Part shown: positions 9,385 through 18,791 of the stretch, in pieces
Layout: the number at the start of each line of letters is the position of its first letter
How positions within the stretch are numbered: the first letter of the stretch is position 1
Origin: Acetomicrobium sp. S15 = DSM 107314
Lineage (GTDB): Bacteria; Synergistota; Synergistia; Synergistales; Thermosynergistaceae
Direction of reading: 5' to 3'
DNA: 64,000 bases
Assembly (NCBI RefSeq): GCF_016125955.1
Contig: NZ_JADEVE010000388.1
Coordinates: 1-64,000 of the forward strand
Program-made: the position numbers and the translations under genes
Notes under the pieces: generated by a model
What the model was told of the DNA's origin: nothing
Database searches by the model: none
What the model saw: the letters and a program-made list of their open reading frames with translations, nothing else

Positions 9385-10365
9385 TTATCCCCCTTTTAGT
9401 TCCACTCTCTCCTCAAATACGAGCGGCATCTCCGCAAAGTATATTGCTGTCTCCCTGAGCCCTTCGGCGAGCGGTGTGACTTCGCCTAATCCCAACTCTG
9501 CTTTCATGTTTTTTACATCCGCCGCGCTGTATCTGATGTCGCCAGGGCGCGGAGGCTCAAAGACCGGAGTCTGAGTTACGCCTATTATCGAAGAGATGAG
9601 CGCATATAACTCGTTGATGGATACAGCTACGCCAGATGCGACGTTAAAAACCCTTCCTCCGAGCTTGTGCGATCTTTCGGCTGCGGCTATGAAGGCTCGG
9701 GCTACATCCCTCACGAATATGAAGTCGCGCATCTGGCGGCCGTCGCCGTAGATCTTGACTTCCTTGCCCGTAGTTAAGGCCTCAATGAAGCGCGGAATGA
9801 CAGCTGCATATTCTCCATTCGGATTTTGCCTCGGGCCGTAGACGTTAAAGAGCCTCAAGCCTACCGCGCGCACCTTCCAGGCGCGGTGCGCCATGGATGC
9901 GTATATCTCGTCTATGAGTTTCGTTGCCCCATAAGGAGATTGCGGGGCAGGCGGATCGTCTTCTTTAAGGGGCTTTGTGCCACCCTCGCCATAGACGGCA
10001 GACGAGCTGGCATATACTATAGGAAAACCTTTTCTTCTAGCGATGTCGAGGAGCCGAAGCAACGGGGTGACGTTTTGTTCGTGGCACGATAGAGGGTGCT
10101 CCATCGACATGGGGACAGACACCATGGCGGCCAGATGAAAGAGCGCGTCTATGCCCTCTGTTAGCTCTTCGAGGATAGCGCTATCCGTCACGTCTCCCTC
10201 TACGAACGAGAAGCGCCTTCCCTTGAGGTGCGAAACATTATCGCGACACCCCGTAGAGAGATTGTCGAAGCAAGTGACACGCCAACCTCTTTCGACGAGA
10301 GCCTCGCACAAGTGCGACCCTATAAACCCAGCTCCGCCAGTGACCAGAGCGTGAGGCATCGTCAC
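9385..10365 (-). CDS. NAD-dependent sugar-nucleotide epimerase (UDP-glucose 4-epimerase-like)
   Basis: A 326-residue extended short-chain dehydrogenase. It has the NAD motif GGAGFIGSHL at residues 10-19, the serine of SSSAVYG near 122, the catalytic YGATK near 147-151 and the RLFNVYGPRQ segment near 175. This matches UDP-hexose 4-epimerases or related epimerase/dehydratases of surface-polysaccharide synthesis; the exact sugar cannot be told. The GTG at 10365 is preceded by GGAGG at ten bases; an ATG two codons in is possible. It is the first gene of a minus-strand trio with the diiron protein (6-base gap) and chemoreceptor, and is divergent from homoserine dehydrogenase. Confidence 0.85.
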   Translation of the reverse strand: MTMPHALVTGGAGFIGSHLCEALVERGWRVTCFDNLSTGCRDNVSHLKGRRFSFVEGDVTDSAILEELTEGIDALFHLAAMVSVPMSMEHPLSCHEQNVTPLLRLLDIARRKGFPIVYASSSAVYGEGGTKPLKEDDPPAPQSPYGATKLIDEIYASMAHRAWKVRAVGLRLFNVYGPRQNPNGEYAAVIPRFIEALTTGKEVKIYGDGRQMRDFIFVRDVARAFIAAAERSHKLGGRVFNVASGVAVSINELYALISSIIGVTQTPVFEPPRPGDIRYSAADVKNMKAELGLGEVTPLAEGLRETAIYFAEMPLVFEERVELKGG

Positions 10366-10461
10366 AAATCACCCGCCTCCGTGGTATTATACAAAAATAT
10401 AGCGAATAATTGCGCTAAAATTATAACCCACGCAGATGTGCAGTGGCAAGGGGGAGGGGCT

Positions 10462-11502
10462 TTGAGGGTTTTGCTTTTGGGTTTTGGCAATGTTGGCCGA
10501 CAGTTCTGCGAAATGTTATCTGTCAAAGCCAACTTCCTAAAGGCGAATTATGGTTTGGAAGTGTGTGTCGTAGGCGTGGCTACGCGCCACAGGGGCAGCG
10601 TTTGTGCCGCAAACGGCCTTCCCGTCGAGGGACTTTTGAAAACGGAAGAAGAGACAGGGCGCGTGGACGTCTGGGAACAACCGTATAGCGTAGGGCAGAG
10701 CGTGGACGAGCTTTTGGAAAGCTGTGACTACGACGTTTTAGTGGAGTGTACCTCACCGAACATAGAGACCGGCGAACCAGCGGCGGATTATATCCGCAAA
10801 GCCCTAAGGGGTAAACATCACGTAGCAACATCGAACAAAGGCCCCTTGCTCTTTCATTTTCATGAATTGACGGAGATCGCCGCCGTGAATGGCGTGTATT
10901 TCCTTTACGAGGGCACCGTTATGGCCGGCACGCCCCTCTTTTCCTTGGCGAGATGTGGCCTTGCCGGTAGCAGGATACGCCGTTTTGAGGGGATTATAAA
11001 CAGCACGACCAATTACATGCTCACCCTCATCGCCGCCGGATCTTCGTTCGACGAGGCCGTGCGCGATGCCCAAAGGCGTGGCTATGCTGAGGTTGATCCG
11101 ACGCTGGATGTAGATGGATGGGATGCGGCAGCCAAGGTTATCATTGTGGCTCAGGCGATTTTAGGGATGCCAGTTGTCGGTTTTCGCTCCGTCGCAGTAG
11201 AGGGGATACGCGGTATAACGCCGTATATGATGGATGATGCCCGCCGCAGAGGTGTGTGCATAAAGCTCGTCGCGAGGGCTTCGCTCGACGAGGAACCGTC
11301 CATTTCTGTCAAGCCCGAGGCTGTACCCTTTTCTCACCCGCTCGCGAGCGTCGAAGGAATAAACAACGGGGCTCTGCTGCTCTCTGATACAATTGGAGAA
11401 ATTAGCATAATCGGTCCAGGCGCCGGAGCCAGGGAGACGGCGAGCGCCCTCTTGAGGGATTTAATAGCCATAGAGATGGGGGGGAAAGTGCTTGAAAGGT
11501 AG
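10462..11502 (+). CDS. hom: Homoserine dehydrogenase (short form, no ACT domain)
   Basis: A 346-residue NAD(P)-dependent enzyme that reduces aspartate semialdehyde to homoserine, the branch point to methionine and threonine. The N-terminal Rossmann motif is LLGFGNVGRQ at residues 5-14. The TSNKGP segment and DPTLDVDGWDAAAKV (substrate aspartates and catalytic lysine) are in their family positions. There is no C-terminal ACT regulatory domain, so the classic threonine feedback site is missing. The TTG at 10462 follows GGGGAGGGG; the open frame extends upstream into the divergent epimerase gene, which is not credible. It overlaps the next gene by 11 bases. Confidence 0.9.
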   Translation: MRVLLLGFGNVGRQFCEMLSVKANFLKANYGLEVCVVGVATRHRGSVCAANGLPVEGLLKTEEETGRVDVWEQPYSVGQSVDELLESCDYDVLVECTSPNIETGEPAADYIRKALRGKHHVATSNKGPLLFHFHELTEIAAVNGVYFLYEGTVMAGTPLFSLARCGLAGSRIRRFEGIINSTTNYMLTLIAAGSSFDEAVRDAQRRGYAEVDPTLDVDGWDAAAKVIIVAQAILGMPVVGFRSVAVEGIRGITPYMMDDARRRGVCIKLVARASLDEEPSISVKPEAVPFSHPLASVEGINNGALLLSDTIGEISIIGPGAGARETASALLRDLIAIEMGGKVLER

Positions 11503-12043
11503 AGTGGCGATCATTGCCGATACCCATGGTAGCATCACGGCTTGGGAAGGGGCCTGCGCTGTCTGGGGAGCTGTTGATGCTATATTCCATGTGGGGGATG
11601 TGCTCTATCATGGCCCGAGGAATCCCATGCCCGATGGGTACGATCCGAAGGTGTTGGCGGAGGAAATCAATGCTTCCACCACCCCCGTATTCTTGGTTAG
11701 GGGCAATTGTGATGCCCCAATTGACGAAGTGCTGCTAAAATGGCCGGTGAGTGCCCCTCTGCTCGTTTCCTGGTGGAACGGGAGACTTCTGCTCTTCTCT
11801 CACGGCGAGGATCCGGAGGCGTTCAGGGAGAAGGCTATCCTCTGCGGTGCCACAGTGGCCGTATCGGGACACACGCATTTGGCCTCTATTAAGAGAGAGA
11901 GGAACGTCATATTCTTAAACCCGGGTTCTGCGAGCCTTCCCAAAGGAGAGCTTCCTCCGTCGGTGGCTCTCCTGGACGATGAAGGCATAGCTATATTCTC
12001 TCTCAGTGATGGAAGTAGACTATTATATGAGCCTTGGAGGTGA
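11492..12043 (+). CDS. YfcE-type metallophosphoesterase
   Basis: A 183-residue calcineurin-like phosphodiesterase of the YfcE/MJ0936 class. Metal-binding motifs occur in order: DTH (residues 10-12), GDV near 34, GNCD near 72, the histidine of FSHGE near 103 and SGHTH near 127-131. Family members hydrolyse phosphodiesters in vitro; the cellular substrate is usually unknown. The TTG start overlaps the hom stop and is preceded by a G-rich ribosome site. It belongs to the long plus-strand operon. Confidence 0.88.
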   Translation: MKGRVAIIADTHGSITAWEGACAVWGAVDAIFHVGDVLYHGPRNPMPDGYDPKVLAEEINASTTPVFLVRGNCDAPIDEVLLKWPVSAPLLVSWWNGRLLLFSHGEDPEAFREKAILCGATVAVSGHTHLASIKRERNVIFLNPGSASLPKGELPPSVALLDDEGIAIFSLSDGSRLLYEPWR

Positions 12044-12049
12044 AAATCC

Positions 12050-12547
12050 TTGCCAAAGGACGACGAATACGGTCAAGAAATCGTTATATTGGTTTTCGAT
12101 CTGCTCGGCGAACAATACGCGCTGGAAGTCGAAGATGTGCGCGAGATTGTGCGGATTTCCGAGCGGATAACGAGGGTCCCCAATGCGCCTCCTTATGTGC
12201 GAGGCGTGATCAACCTGCGCGGCACCGTGATACCCATCATGGATGTCTCTCTGAAGCTGGGGGGGGAGGCTTTGGAGTTGGGGACGAGGTCGCGGATCGT
12301 CGTGGTTGAGCACAGAGACGTTGCCTTCGGTGTCATCGTAGATGGAGTAAGAGAGGTGAGGGTGATAGAAAAAGGACAAGTAGAGCCGGCCGATTCGGTA
12401 GATTCGAGCATATCAAGGGAATACTTGAAGGGCGTGGCCAAGATCGACGACGGACGGCTGATAGTCCTTTTAGACATCGCCGGCCTCTTCGAAATCGAGT
12501 CCTTCTTGGGAGAGCAGGAGGTAGCGGAAGGGGGGGCATCGCGCTGA
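12050..12547 (+). CDS. cheW: CheW chemotaxis coupling protein
   Basis: A 165-residue CheW-like protein. The beta-barrel starts with VILVFDLLGEQYALEVEDVREIV (about residues 11-33). The conserved APPYVRGVINLRGTVIPIMD follows at about 45-65, the core that binds CheA and receptor tips. It starts with TTG behind GGAGGTG. No CheA or receptor methylation genes are in this operon, but a soluble chemoreceptor is encoded 3.5 kb away on the other strand, and the two could work in one array. Confidence 0.92.
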   Translation: MPKDDEYGQEIVILVFDLLGEQYALEVEDVREIVRISERITRVPNAPPYVRGVINLRGTVIPIMDVSLKLGGEALELGTRSRIVVVEHRDVAFGVIVDGVREVRVIEKGQVEPADSVDSSISREYLKGVAKIDDGRLIVLLDIAGLFEIESFLGEQEVAEGGASR

Positions 12548-12554
12548 GGCTTTT

Positions 12555-13391
12555 ATGATGCGCGTCGATCTTCACCTCCACAGCAATTGCTCTGATGGTA
12601 CCCTCTCTCCGGGGGATCTCGTTCAGCTGGCGAAGGATCGCGGTGTAGTTGTGATAAGTCTCACGGATCACGACACCACTGAAGGGCTCGATGAGTTTAT
12701 GCGAAGCTGCGAACGCGCTTCTGTGCATGGCATAGTAGGCGTAGAGCTGTCCGCCGACGCTCCTTACACAGTTCATATCTTGGGCTATCGTTTCCGCCGC
12801 GATGATGCTTTCTTGGAAAAGTATTTATCATCCCTCCGGGAATACAGAGACAAGCGCAATGCGGCGATCTGCAAGAAGCTCAATCAACTCGGCATAGAGA
12901 TCTCGTTGAAAGAGGTGGAAGCTGAGGCTGGAGGTGAAGTGGTGGCACGACCCCATTTCGCCCGTGTGCTGGTCAGGAAAGGATACGCGCCGGACTTGCA
13001 CAGCGCTTTCAGGCGCTTCTTGGCCAAAGGTGGGCTTGCTTATGTGCCGAGGGTCCGCTTTTCTCCCATCGAGTGCATCGACCTCATTTCGAAGAGCGGG
13101 GGCGTATCCGTGTTGGCTCATCCTGGCGAAATCGATGCCGGAGATGAAGAGTTTTTTCGTATCCTTAGGGAACTTAAGGCCGCTGGGTTATGGGGACTCG
13201 AATGCTACTCGGCTCACCACAAGGGAGAGGATGTGTTCCGCTTTCTGAGGTTGGCAGATGAATTGGGACTGCGTCCCACTGCCGGGAGCGACTTTCACGG
13301 AGAAAACCGCCCAGGCGTCGATATCGGTATTGCGATACCAGATGAAATCATTCCATGGGACGAATTGGGTATAAATTTAAGAAGAATTTAA
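12555..13391 (+). CDS. PHP-domain phosphoesterase (3',5'-nucleoside bisphosphate phosphatase / RNase AM-like)
   Basis: A 278-residue PHP-fold metallo-phosphoesterase. Residues 4-10 hold the DLHLHSN metal motif, followed by SLTDHDTT near 36-43. The third histidine group is LAHPGE near 195, and SDFHG lies near 245. This is the stand-alone YciV/TrpH-like arrangement; characterised members dephosphorylate nucleoside 3',5'-bisphosphates or trim RNA 5' ends. It is seven bases after cheW. Exact substrate is inferred from family. Confidence 0.85.
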   Translation: MMRVDLHLHSNCSDGTLSPGDLVQLAKDRGVVVISLTDHDTTEGLDEFMRSCERASVHGIVGVELSADAPYTVHILGYRFRRDDAFLEKYLSSLREYRDKRNAAICKKLNQLGIEISLKEVEAEAGGEVVARPHFARVLVRKGYAPDLHSAFRRFLAKGGLAYVPRVRFSPIECIDLISKSGGVSVLAHPGEIDAGDEEFFRILRELKAAGLWGLECYSAHHKGEDVFRFLRLADELGLRPTAGSDFHGENRPGVDIGIAIPDEIIPWDELGINLRRI

Positions 13392-13409
13392 ATTTTGGGA
13401 GGCAAGGCG

Positions 13410-14438
13410 ATGTATATAGATCTTAGAAGCGATACGGTCACAAAACCCACGCAGAAGATGAGGGAGGCCATGGCAAATGCCGAAGTGGGCGACGATGTAT
13501 ACGGCGAAGATCCGACGGTTCGCGAGCTCGAGGAATATGCCGCCGATCTTACCGGGCATGAGGCGGCCCTCTACGTCACGTCTGGGACTATGGGTAACAT
13601 TGTTTCGCTCTTGACGCATTGCAAGAGAGGAGACGGCGTCATAGTTGGGCGGAGGAGTCATATCTATACCCATGAGGGGGGAGGTATGGCGACCTTGGGA
13701 GGCATCGTTCCACTCGTGGTGGGCGACAACGATGGCATTCCTATGCAGGATGAGATAAAAGCTGCATGCAGGCCGGAGAACGTCCATTTTGCCCCCGCCG
13801 TCCTTTTGTGTCTCGAAAACACGCACAACAACTGCGGTGGCGTCGCGATAAGCGTAGAAAGTTTTGCCAAGTCGGTGAGTGCGGCCAGAGAGAAAGGTTT
13901 AGCTGTGCACCTGGACGGAGCCAGGCTCTTCAACGCTGCCGCCGCTTGGGATGTGGAAATAAAGGCCTATTCTTCCGTCGTGGATTCGGTGCAGCTCTGT
14001 CTCTCAAAGGGGCTCGGCGCGCCGATGGGGTCGCTTATATGCGCCTCGAAGTCGTTTATACATGAGGCGAGAAAGTGGCGGAAGCGAGTGGGAGGAGGTC
14101 TGAGACAAGCCGGAGTGGTGGCGGCCGCCGGCATGATCGCCCTTCAAGAGATGCGCCTGCGCATCGGGGAAGACCACGAGAAGGCCTCACTTTTGGCGAA
14201 AACGCTGGAAGATGGCGGCCTCTACGTTGAACCAGTGAGCAGGAGGACGAATATGGTATTTTTGGGCCTTCCCGAAGACGGCCTATCTGCTGATGAGCTG
14301 TCTTGGCGCTGCAGGGCGAGGGGCGTTCTCTTTAACGCCTCTTCCGAGAAAAGAGCCCGCCTGGTGACCCATTACGATGTCTCCTTTGAAGATGTGGGCA
14401 AAGCGGCCCGTATAATACTTGAGGAGGCTTTTCACTGA
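13410..14438 (+). CDS. Low-specificity L-threonine aldolase
   Basis: A 342-residue fold-type I PLP enzyme that cleaves L-threonine or allo-threonine to glycine and acetaldehyde. N-terminal [19 protein letters not shown] is the family signature. [11 protein letters not shown] near residue 170 binds the cofactor, and [13 protein letters not shown] near 197-210 carries the lysine that forms the Schiff base. Start ATG 13410 follows GGGAGG. The stop overlaps the TldE start by one base (TGATG). It would link the homoserine/threonine branch to glycine. Confidence 0.92.
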   Translation: MYIDLRSDTVTKPTQKMREAMANAEVGDDVYGEDPTVRELEEYAADLTGHEAALYVTSGTMGNIVSLLTHCKRGDGVIVGRRSHIYTHEGGGMATLGGIVPLVVGDNDGIPMQDEIKAACRPENVHFAPAVLLCLENTHNNCGGVAISVESFAKSVSAAREKGLAVHLDGARLFNAAAAWDVEIKAYSSVVDSVQLCLSKGLGAPMGSLICASKSFIHEARKWRKRVGGGLRQAGVVAAAGMIALQEMRLRIGEDHEKASLLAKTLEDGGLYVEPVSRRTNMVFLGLPEDGLSADELSWRCRARGVLFNASSEKRARLVTHYDVSFEDVGKAARIILEEAFH

Positions 14439-15811
14439 TGCTGCATGCCTCGCGCCGGGATGTAGAAGCTTTGGTCGCCTGGACCATCGACGAGGCCAAA
14501 AAACGCGGCGCCTTCGGTGCAGACGCGATATACCTCCGCGGTGGGAGCTCGCATTTGGTCATGCGAGACGGCAATATAGAGGATGACGTCACCGGCGGCG
14601 CAAACGCTTTGAGCCTGCGGACGCTCGATTCCGCTGGTCACCAGGGAATAGCATACGGCAATGCCTTCGATCGGGCAGACCTGCTAAGCTTGATAGAATG
14701 GAGCCTATCTAATTGTCGCAATGCCAAGGACGACCCATATGTGGCTCTCTTCTCTGGTGCATCCTGCGGATGCGAATGCGATAACGATGCCCTGCGGTTG
14801 GAAGACCCTGTCATCTTGAGCGGACTCCCTCGTGATCGGCGTTTGCGCATTTGCAGAGAGATGACGGAACTGGCCTCCTCTTCGGATAAGAGGCTCCTTT
14901 CGGTTCGAAGCGCGGCCTGGAGCGACGGATGGGAAGAGGCATTTTACGCCAATAGCGTCGGGGTAGCCGCTTGGCGAAGGGAGACTTTCGCTTCCTGCGG
15001 CGTGGCTGTACTGCTCCAAGAGGGAGACAGCGTGGAGATGGGAGGCTATGACGACGAGAGCCACTTCTTCTCCGCGCTGGATCATGCTTTTGTGGCGGAG
15101 CGCGCTGTTAAAAAAACCGCTTTAGTCTTGGGGGGAAAACCGGTGCCGACCGGGCGCTACACTCTACTTTTGGATCCTGAGGCGACATCGTCGCTGCTCG
15201 CTATAGCGGGGGAGCTCTTTTGCGCCTCTCGGATTCATAAGAACAGGTCCCTTTTGAAGGGAAAGCTTGGCCGACAGATCGCCTCTCCGTGCCTTTCACT
15301 CGTCGATGACGGCAGGTTGCCAGGCGGTATGGGAACAGCTTTCTTCGACGACGAGGGAGTGCCTACGAGGCGCACTTGCCTCATGGAGAGCGGAAAGGTC
15401 AAGGGGTTTCTGTATAATATAAGGCACGCCAACGAAGATGGAGCGACATCCACGGGCAATGCCTCCAGGGGGATGGCTTCGCCCCCCGATGTGGATATTA
15501 CGAACCTCTACCCTATGCCTGGCGAGCGCTCTCAGGCAGAGCTTGCAGGCGAGATTGGGCGCGGGCTGTACGTAACGGAGATGATGGGCTTGCATACCGT
15601 GGATTCGGCGAGCGGCGATTTCTCTTTAGGGGTGAAAGGCGCACTGATAGCGGACGGCGAGATCGCATCCCCTGTCGCGGAGACTACTATAGCGGGGAAC
15701 ATCCTCGAGTTGCTAAAGCATGTCGTCGTTTTGGGAAACGACCTGAAGTTCTTCGGAAGCGTAGGCGGATGCTCTATGGTGGTGGAAGGAATTGCGGTGG
15801 CGGGCAAGTAG
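14438..15811 (+). CDS. pmbA: TldE/PmbA-family metalloprotease subunit
   Basis: A 457-residue protein with the TldD/PmbA fold: an N-terminal modulator domain (LRGGSSHLVMRDGNIEDD) and a C-terminal domain from about residue 225 with GNASRGMASPPDV and GDFSLGVKGALI. It lacks the HExxxH zinc motif, which marks it as the non-catalytic TldE partner. The motif is present in the TldD encoded at 51186. Together the two form a heterodimeric protease that trims unfolded peptides and some ribosomal peptide products. Tightly coupled to the gene before and overlapped by the amidase gene after. Confidence 0.88.
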   Translation: MLHASRRDVEALVAWTIDEAKKRGAFGADAIYLRGGSSHLVMRDGNIEDDVTGGANALSLRTLDSAGHQGIAYGNAFDRADLLSLIEWSLSNCRNAKDDPYVALFSGASCGCECDNDALRLEDPVILSGLPRDRRLRICREMTELASSSDKRLLSVRSAAWSDGWEEAFYANSVGVAAWRRETFASCGVAVLLQEGDSVEMGGYDDESHFFSALDHAFVAERAVKKTALVLGGKPVPTGRYTLLLDPEATSSLLAIAGELFCASRIHKNRSLLKGKLGRQIASPCLSLVDDGRLPGGMGTAFFDDEGVPTRRTCLMESGKVKGFLYNIRHANEDGATSTGNASRGMASPPDVDITNLYPMPGERSQAELAGEIGRGLYVTEMMGLHTVDSASGDFSLGVKGALIADGEIASPVAETTIAGNILELLKHVVVLGNDLKFFGSVGGCSMVVEGIAVAGK

Positions 15812-17339
15812 AATAGCTCTTGTGAGCTTGATATTCTTTGCGACTGCGTTACCTCTCTGGGGAGCTCAGGGCTGGAGGCTCTGGGAGGGAAACCAAATCG
15901 TGGGAGACATAGAGGTGCGGGAGCGCGGGAAGGAGACCCTGGCTCCCGTAGATGTAATGGGTGAGCTTTTGGGGTGTTCTGTGACTTTGGATGAGGATTC
16001 GCTCGTGCTCGAAAGCGGCGGCTCGTGCCTTGAGTTTGTAAAGAACGCCTCGGCGGCCAGACTTAACTCTCAGATCGTGCCTCTCCCCTCCGTAGTGCTC
16101 GTCGAAGAGGGACATTGGTGGGCGGAGGCGAAGTCTGCGGTTAGGGTCTTTTCCCGCTTCCTTGGCCGAGAATACAGATGGGCCGGCGTCGTGGAGATAT
16201 CTTCTGATGGTAAAAGCAAAAGTGCCGTTACACCAGTGCAGGTCCAACCCAAAGAAGGACCTCAAGCGCCGCTGCCCGGCGCTTCTCCGAAATTGACCCT
16301 CTACGGCTTGCGCTGGGGCAAGCCCGGAGAGCAGATAAGGGCCGTAATAGATCTGTCCTCGCCGTTGTGGCCACAGGTGAGGGAATCGGAGGGAAAGATC
16401 GAGCTCGTCTTCGGCGATGCAGACCTGCAAGGGTTCGACAATCCTGACAATCCCTATACCTCCTCGATAAAGGTTTCTTCTGTTAAGTCCGGGAACAGGG
16501 CAGTGCTCTCCTTTCTCTACGAGGATGGGGTTGTCAAACATTTCCCTCTTCTCGACCCGCCGCGATATGTGGTGGATTTTTATTTAAGCGAAGCGGATAA
16601 GGCCAAGCCATTGACGCCTGCTGCACCGAGACCGGTTCAATCTGCGCCCGTTCGGGTTGCCCCGCAAGGCAGGCCTGTCGTGGTGTTGGATGCTGGTCAC
16701 GGAGGCAAGGATCCGGGCGCTACGGCCAACGGCCTCAGGGAGAAGGAGATAAACCTATCCGTAGCGAAGAAGGTCGCCTCCATATTGAAGGACAAGGGAT
16801 TCGAAGTTCGTTTGACGAGGTCCGATGACAGGTACCTTAAGCTGAACGAGCGGACTGAGATGGCCAACAGATACAACGCAAGCGTTTTTGTGAGCCTTCA
16901 TTGCAATGCCCTTCCCGCTGGCAGACAGGCTAAGGGGTTTGAGATTTATTTAATGGCCCTTCCCACCGATAAAGACGCCTTGCAGCTCGCAATATTGGAG
17001 AACCGAGAATTGGAAGACGGGAGCCTATCAGTAGAGGCCGCCGACAAAAAGACGCGGATGCTTCTTCAAATATTGGGCGATATGGAGCAGAATGCGAAGA
17101 TCGTGGAGAGTACGTCTTTTGCGGAAGTATTGCACAGATGCACTTCAAATAAAGGCATATCGGTGCGCAGGGTGGCTCAGGCTCCCTTCTTCGTTTTGAG
17201 GGGCGCGGCCATGCCCGCTGTTCTGCTCGAAATGGGATATATTACCAACTCGAGCGAGGCTAAGTTGTTGTCGAGTCCGTCTTATCAGCAGAAGCTGGCA
17301 AGTGCCATAGCTGATGGTATAGAATCATATCTGCGCTGA
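15792..17339 (+). CDS. Exported N-acetylmuramoyl-L-alanine amidase (AMIN + Amidase_3)
   Basis: A 515-residue cell-wall hydrolase. Residues 1-24 form a signal peptide. About 25-125 resemble a copper-amine-oxidase-like N-terminal module, 170-275 an AMIN localisation domain, and about 296-515 the zinc-dependent Amidase_3 domain. Catalytic features are VLDAGHGG (zinc histidine), the glutamate of REKEINL, SLHCN (zinc histidine) and the late LLEMGYITN glutamate. It cleaves the bond between muramic acid and the stem peptide. It starts with TTG inside the end of the TldE gene. The following gene encodes an envelope GerMN protein. Confidence 0.93.
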   Translation: MRWRASRIALVSLIFFATALPLWGAQGWRLWEGNQIVGDIEVRERGKETLAPVDVMGELLGCSVTLDEDSLVLESGGSCLEFVKNASAARLNSQIVPLPSVVLVEEGHWWAEAKSAVRVFSRFLGREYRWAGVVEISSDGKSKSAVTPVQVQPKEGPQAPLPGASPKLTLYGLRWGKPGEQIRAVIDLSSPLWPQVRESEGKIELVFGDADLQGFDNPDNPYTSSIKVSSVKSGNRAVLSFLYEDGVVKHFPLLDPPRYVVDFYLSEADKAKPLTPAAPRPVQSAPVRVAPQGRPVVVLDAGHGGKDPGATANGLREKEINLSVAKKVASILKDKGFEVRLTRSDDRYLKLNERTEMANRYNASVFVSLHCNALPAGRQAKGFEIYLMALPTDKDALQLAILENRELEDGSLSVEAADKKTRMLLQILGDMEQNAKIVESTSFAEVLHRCTSNKGISVRRVAQAPFFVLRGAAMPAVLLEMGYITNSSEAKLLSSPSYQQKLASAIADGIESYLR

Positions 17340-17364
17340 GCGGTAGACGGAAAGGAAGGTGGAG

Positions 17365-18018
17365 ATGGTAGAAGAGATTGATCGCCCCGATGGAAAAAGT
17401 GAGTTGCCCAGGCGTAGTGCTGCGGCGGCAGAAAGGGAGCGTCCAAAAAAAGCGCCTTGGCCGATGAGGATCGCAGCATGGGCTGCTGTTATTTTGTTGT
17501 GCTTTTCGCTCGGTTATTTCGTTACCGATCTGGCTGTGCGTTTCTTCTTGGGAAGGGCAATTTTTGAGACGCCTCAAGGGGCTCAAACTGACGTTGGCGA
17601 GGGCGATGGATCCTTGGTGCAAGTCGAAGTAGCTTTATACGTGCCTAAAGACGGGGAGCTTGTGGAAAGCAGCTACTCTTTCCTGCCCAGCATAGCAGAA
17701 GAGGATATAGCCAAGACGATAGATCGCTTGTTGACTCTCTTGGCTCAAGAGAAGCTCGTGGGCAGAGAGTCTCGCGTGTTGCACGTTTTCAGGAGAGGCG
17801 AGATGCTTTACCTCGATCTCAACGCGGCGTTTTATGATTCCATCAAAAGCCTACAGGCGGATAGCGCGCTGCTCGTCGTTACGAGCATTGTGCGCACTGT
17901 GGTAGACAACTTCAGACCGCTACAGCAGGTGCGCTTCTTGGTCAACGGGAGGGAGGTTACCGAGCAGTTGCCCGTGGACATGTCTGTGCCATGGCAGCTC
18001 GCATCGCCTGAACGATGA
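17365..18018 (+). CDS. Membrane-anchored GerMN domain protein
   Basis: A 217-residue protein with a charged N-terminus and one membrane segment at about residues 32-58. The extracytoplasmic GerMN domain runs from about 85 to 210 (VALYVPKDGELV, LYLDLNAAFYD, RFLVNGREV). GerMN was named in spore proteins but is also found next to cell-wall amidases in non-spore-formers, as here. Start ATG 17365 was chosen because AAGGAAGG lies about six bases upstream; a GTG two codons earlier sits too close to it. The stop overlaps the rph start (ATGA). Confidence 0.85.
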   Translation: MVEEIDRPDGKSELPRRSAAAAERERPKKAPWPMRIAAWAAVILLCFSLGYFVTDLAVRFFLGRAIFETPQGAQTDVGEGDGSLVQVEVALYVPKDGELVESSYSFLPSIAEEDIAKTIDRLLTLLAQEKLVGRESRVLHVFRRGEMLYLDLNAAFYDSIKSLQADSALLVVTSIVRTVVDNFRPLQQVRFLVNGREVTEQLPVDMSVPWQLASPER

Positions 18019-18791
18019 CATCGAGAGTTGACGGCAGGGCTTTAGACCAACTCAGACCTGTGCGGATTGAGAGGGGTTTCAACCGTTACGCTGAGGGTTC
18101 TGCCCTGGTGTCTTTTGGGGATACGAAGGTCATATGCACTGCGTCGATTGAGGAGAAGACCCCTCAGTTTCTCCGCGGCAGCGGCAAAGGATGGGTAACC
18201 GCGGAATATGCGATGTTGCCGCGCGCTACGGCTTCGCGCACTCCCCGAGACGTGATAAAAGGGCAGGTAACCGGGCGTAGCCAGGAGATCCAAAGGCTCA
18301 TCGGGCGCAGCTTGCGGGCTGCGGTGGTTTTGCCCAAGTTGGGCGAGCGCACCATATGGATAGATTGCGATGTGATTCAAGCAGATGGAGGAACGCGAAC
18401 GGCCGCCATAACCGGAGGGTTTGTGGCCCTCGTGGATGCCTTGCGCTGGCTTTGGCACGAAGGGAAGCTCATGTGCATACCCGTTGCTCACTTCGTCGCA
18501 GCAGTCAGCAGCGGTGTAGTAGATGGAAGATTGATGCTCGACCTCTGCTTCGAGGAAGATAGCAAAGCATCCGTCGATTTCAACGTCGTCATGAATGAGG
18601 TGCTTCAGTTCATTGAGATGCAGGGAACGGCAGAGGAGGGCGCCTTTGCGAGCGATGATTTGTATTCCATGCTGGATTTGGCTCGGCGCGGAATAGAGGA
18701 ATTGATAAAAATTCAAGAAAAGTCGCTTCAGCTCTCGTCGGAGGAGTGGAAAGCCGTTGAAATTGCAGGTAGTCTTCGCCAGCAGCAATGA
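18015..18791 (+). CDS. rph: Ribonuclease PH
   Basis: A 258-residue phosphorolytic 3'-5' exoribonuclease that trims tRNA 3' ends. Family segments are the N-terminal DQLRPVRIERGF, SFGDTKVICTASIEE, GWVTAEYAMLPRAT, GRSQEIQRLIGRSLRA and DCDVIQADGGTRTAAITG. Length is normal, with a short C-terminal extension that overlaps the rdgB start by 35 bases. RNase PH and RdgB genes are neighbours in many bacteria. Confidence 0.96.
   Translation: MTSRVDGRALDQLRPVRIERGFNRYAEGSALVSFGDTKVICTASIEEKTPQFLRGSGKGWVTAEYAMLPRATASRTPRDVIKGQVTGRSQEIQRLIGRSLRAAVVLPKLGERTIWIDCDVIQADGGTRTAAITGGFVALVDALRWLWHEGKLMCIPVAHFVAAVSSGVVDGRLMLDLCFEEDSKASVDFNVVMNEVLQFIEMQGTAEEGAFASDDLYSMLDLARRGIEELIKIQEKSLQLSSEEWKAVEIAGSLRQQQ

Noticed and set aside
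10228-10461. N-terminal extension of homoserine dehydrogenase
   Set aside because: It is antisense to the start of the divergent epimerase gene and shows no family similarity.
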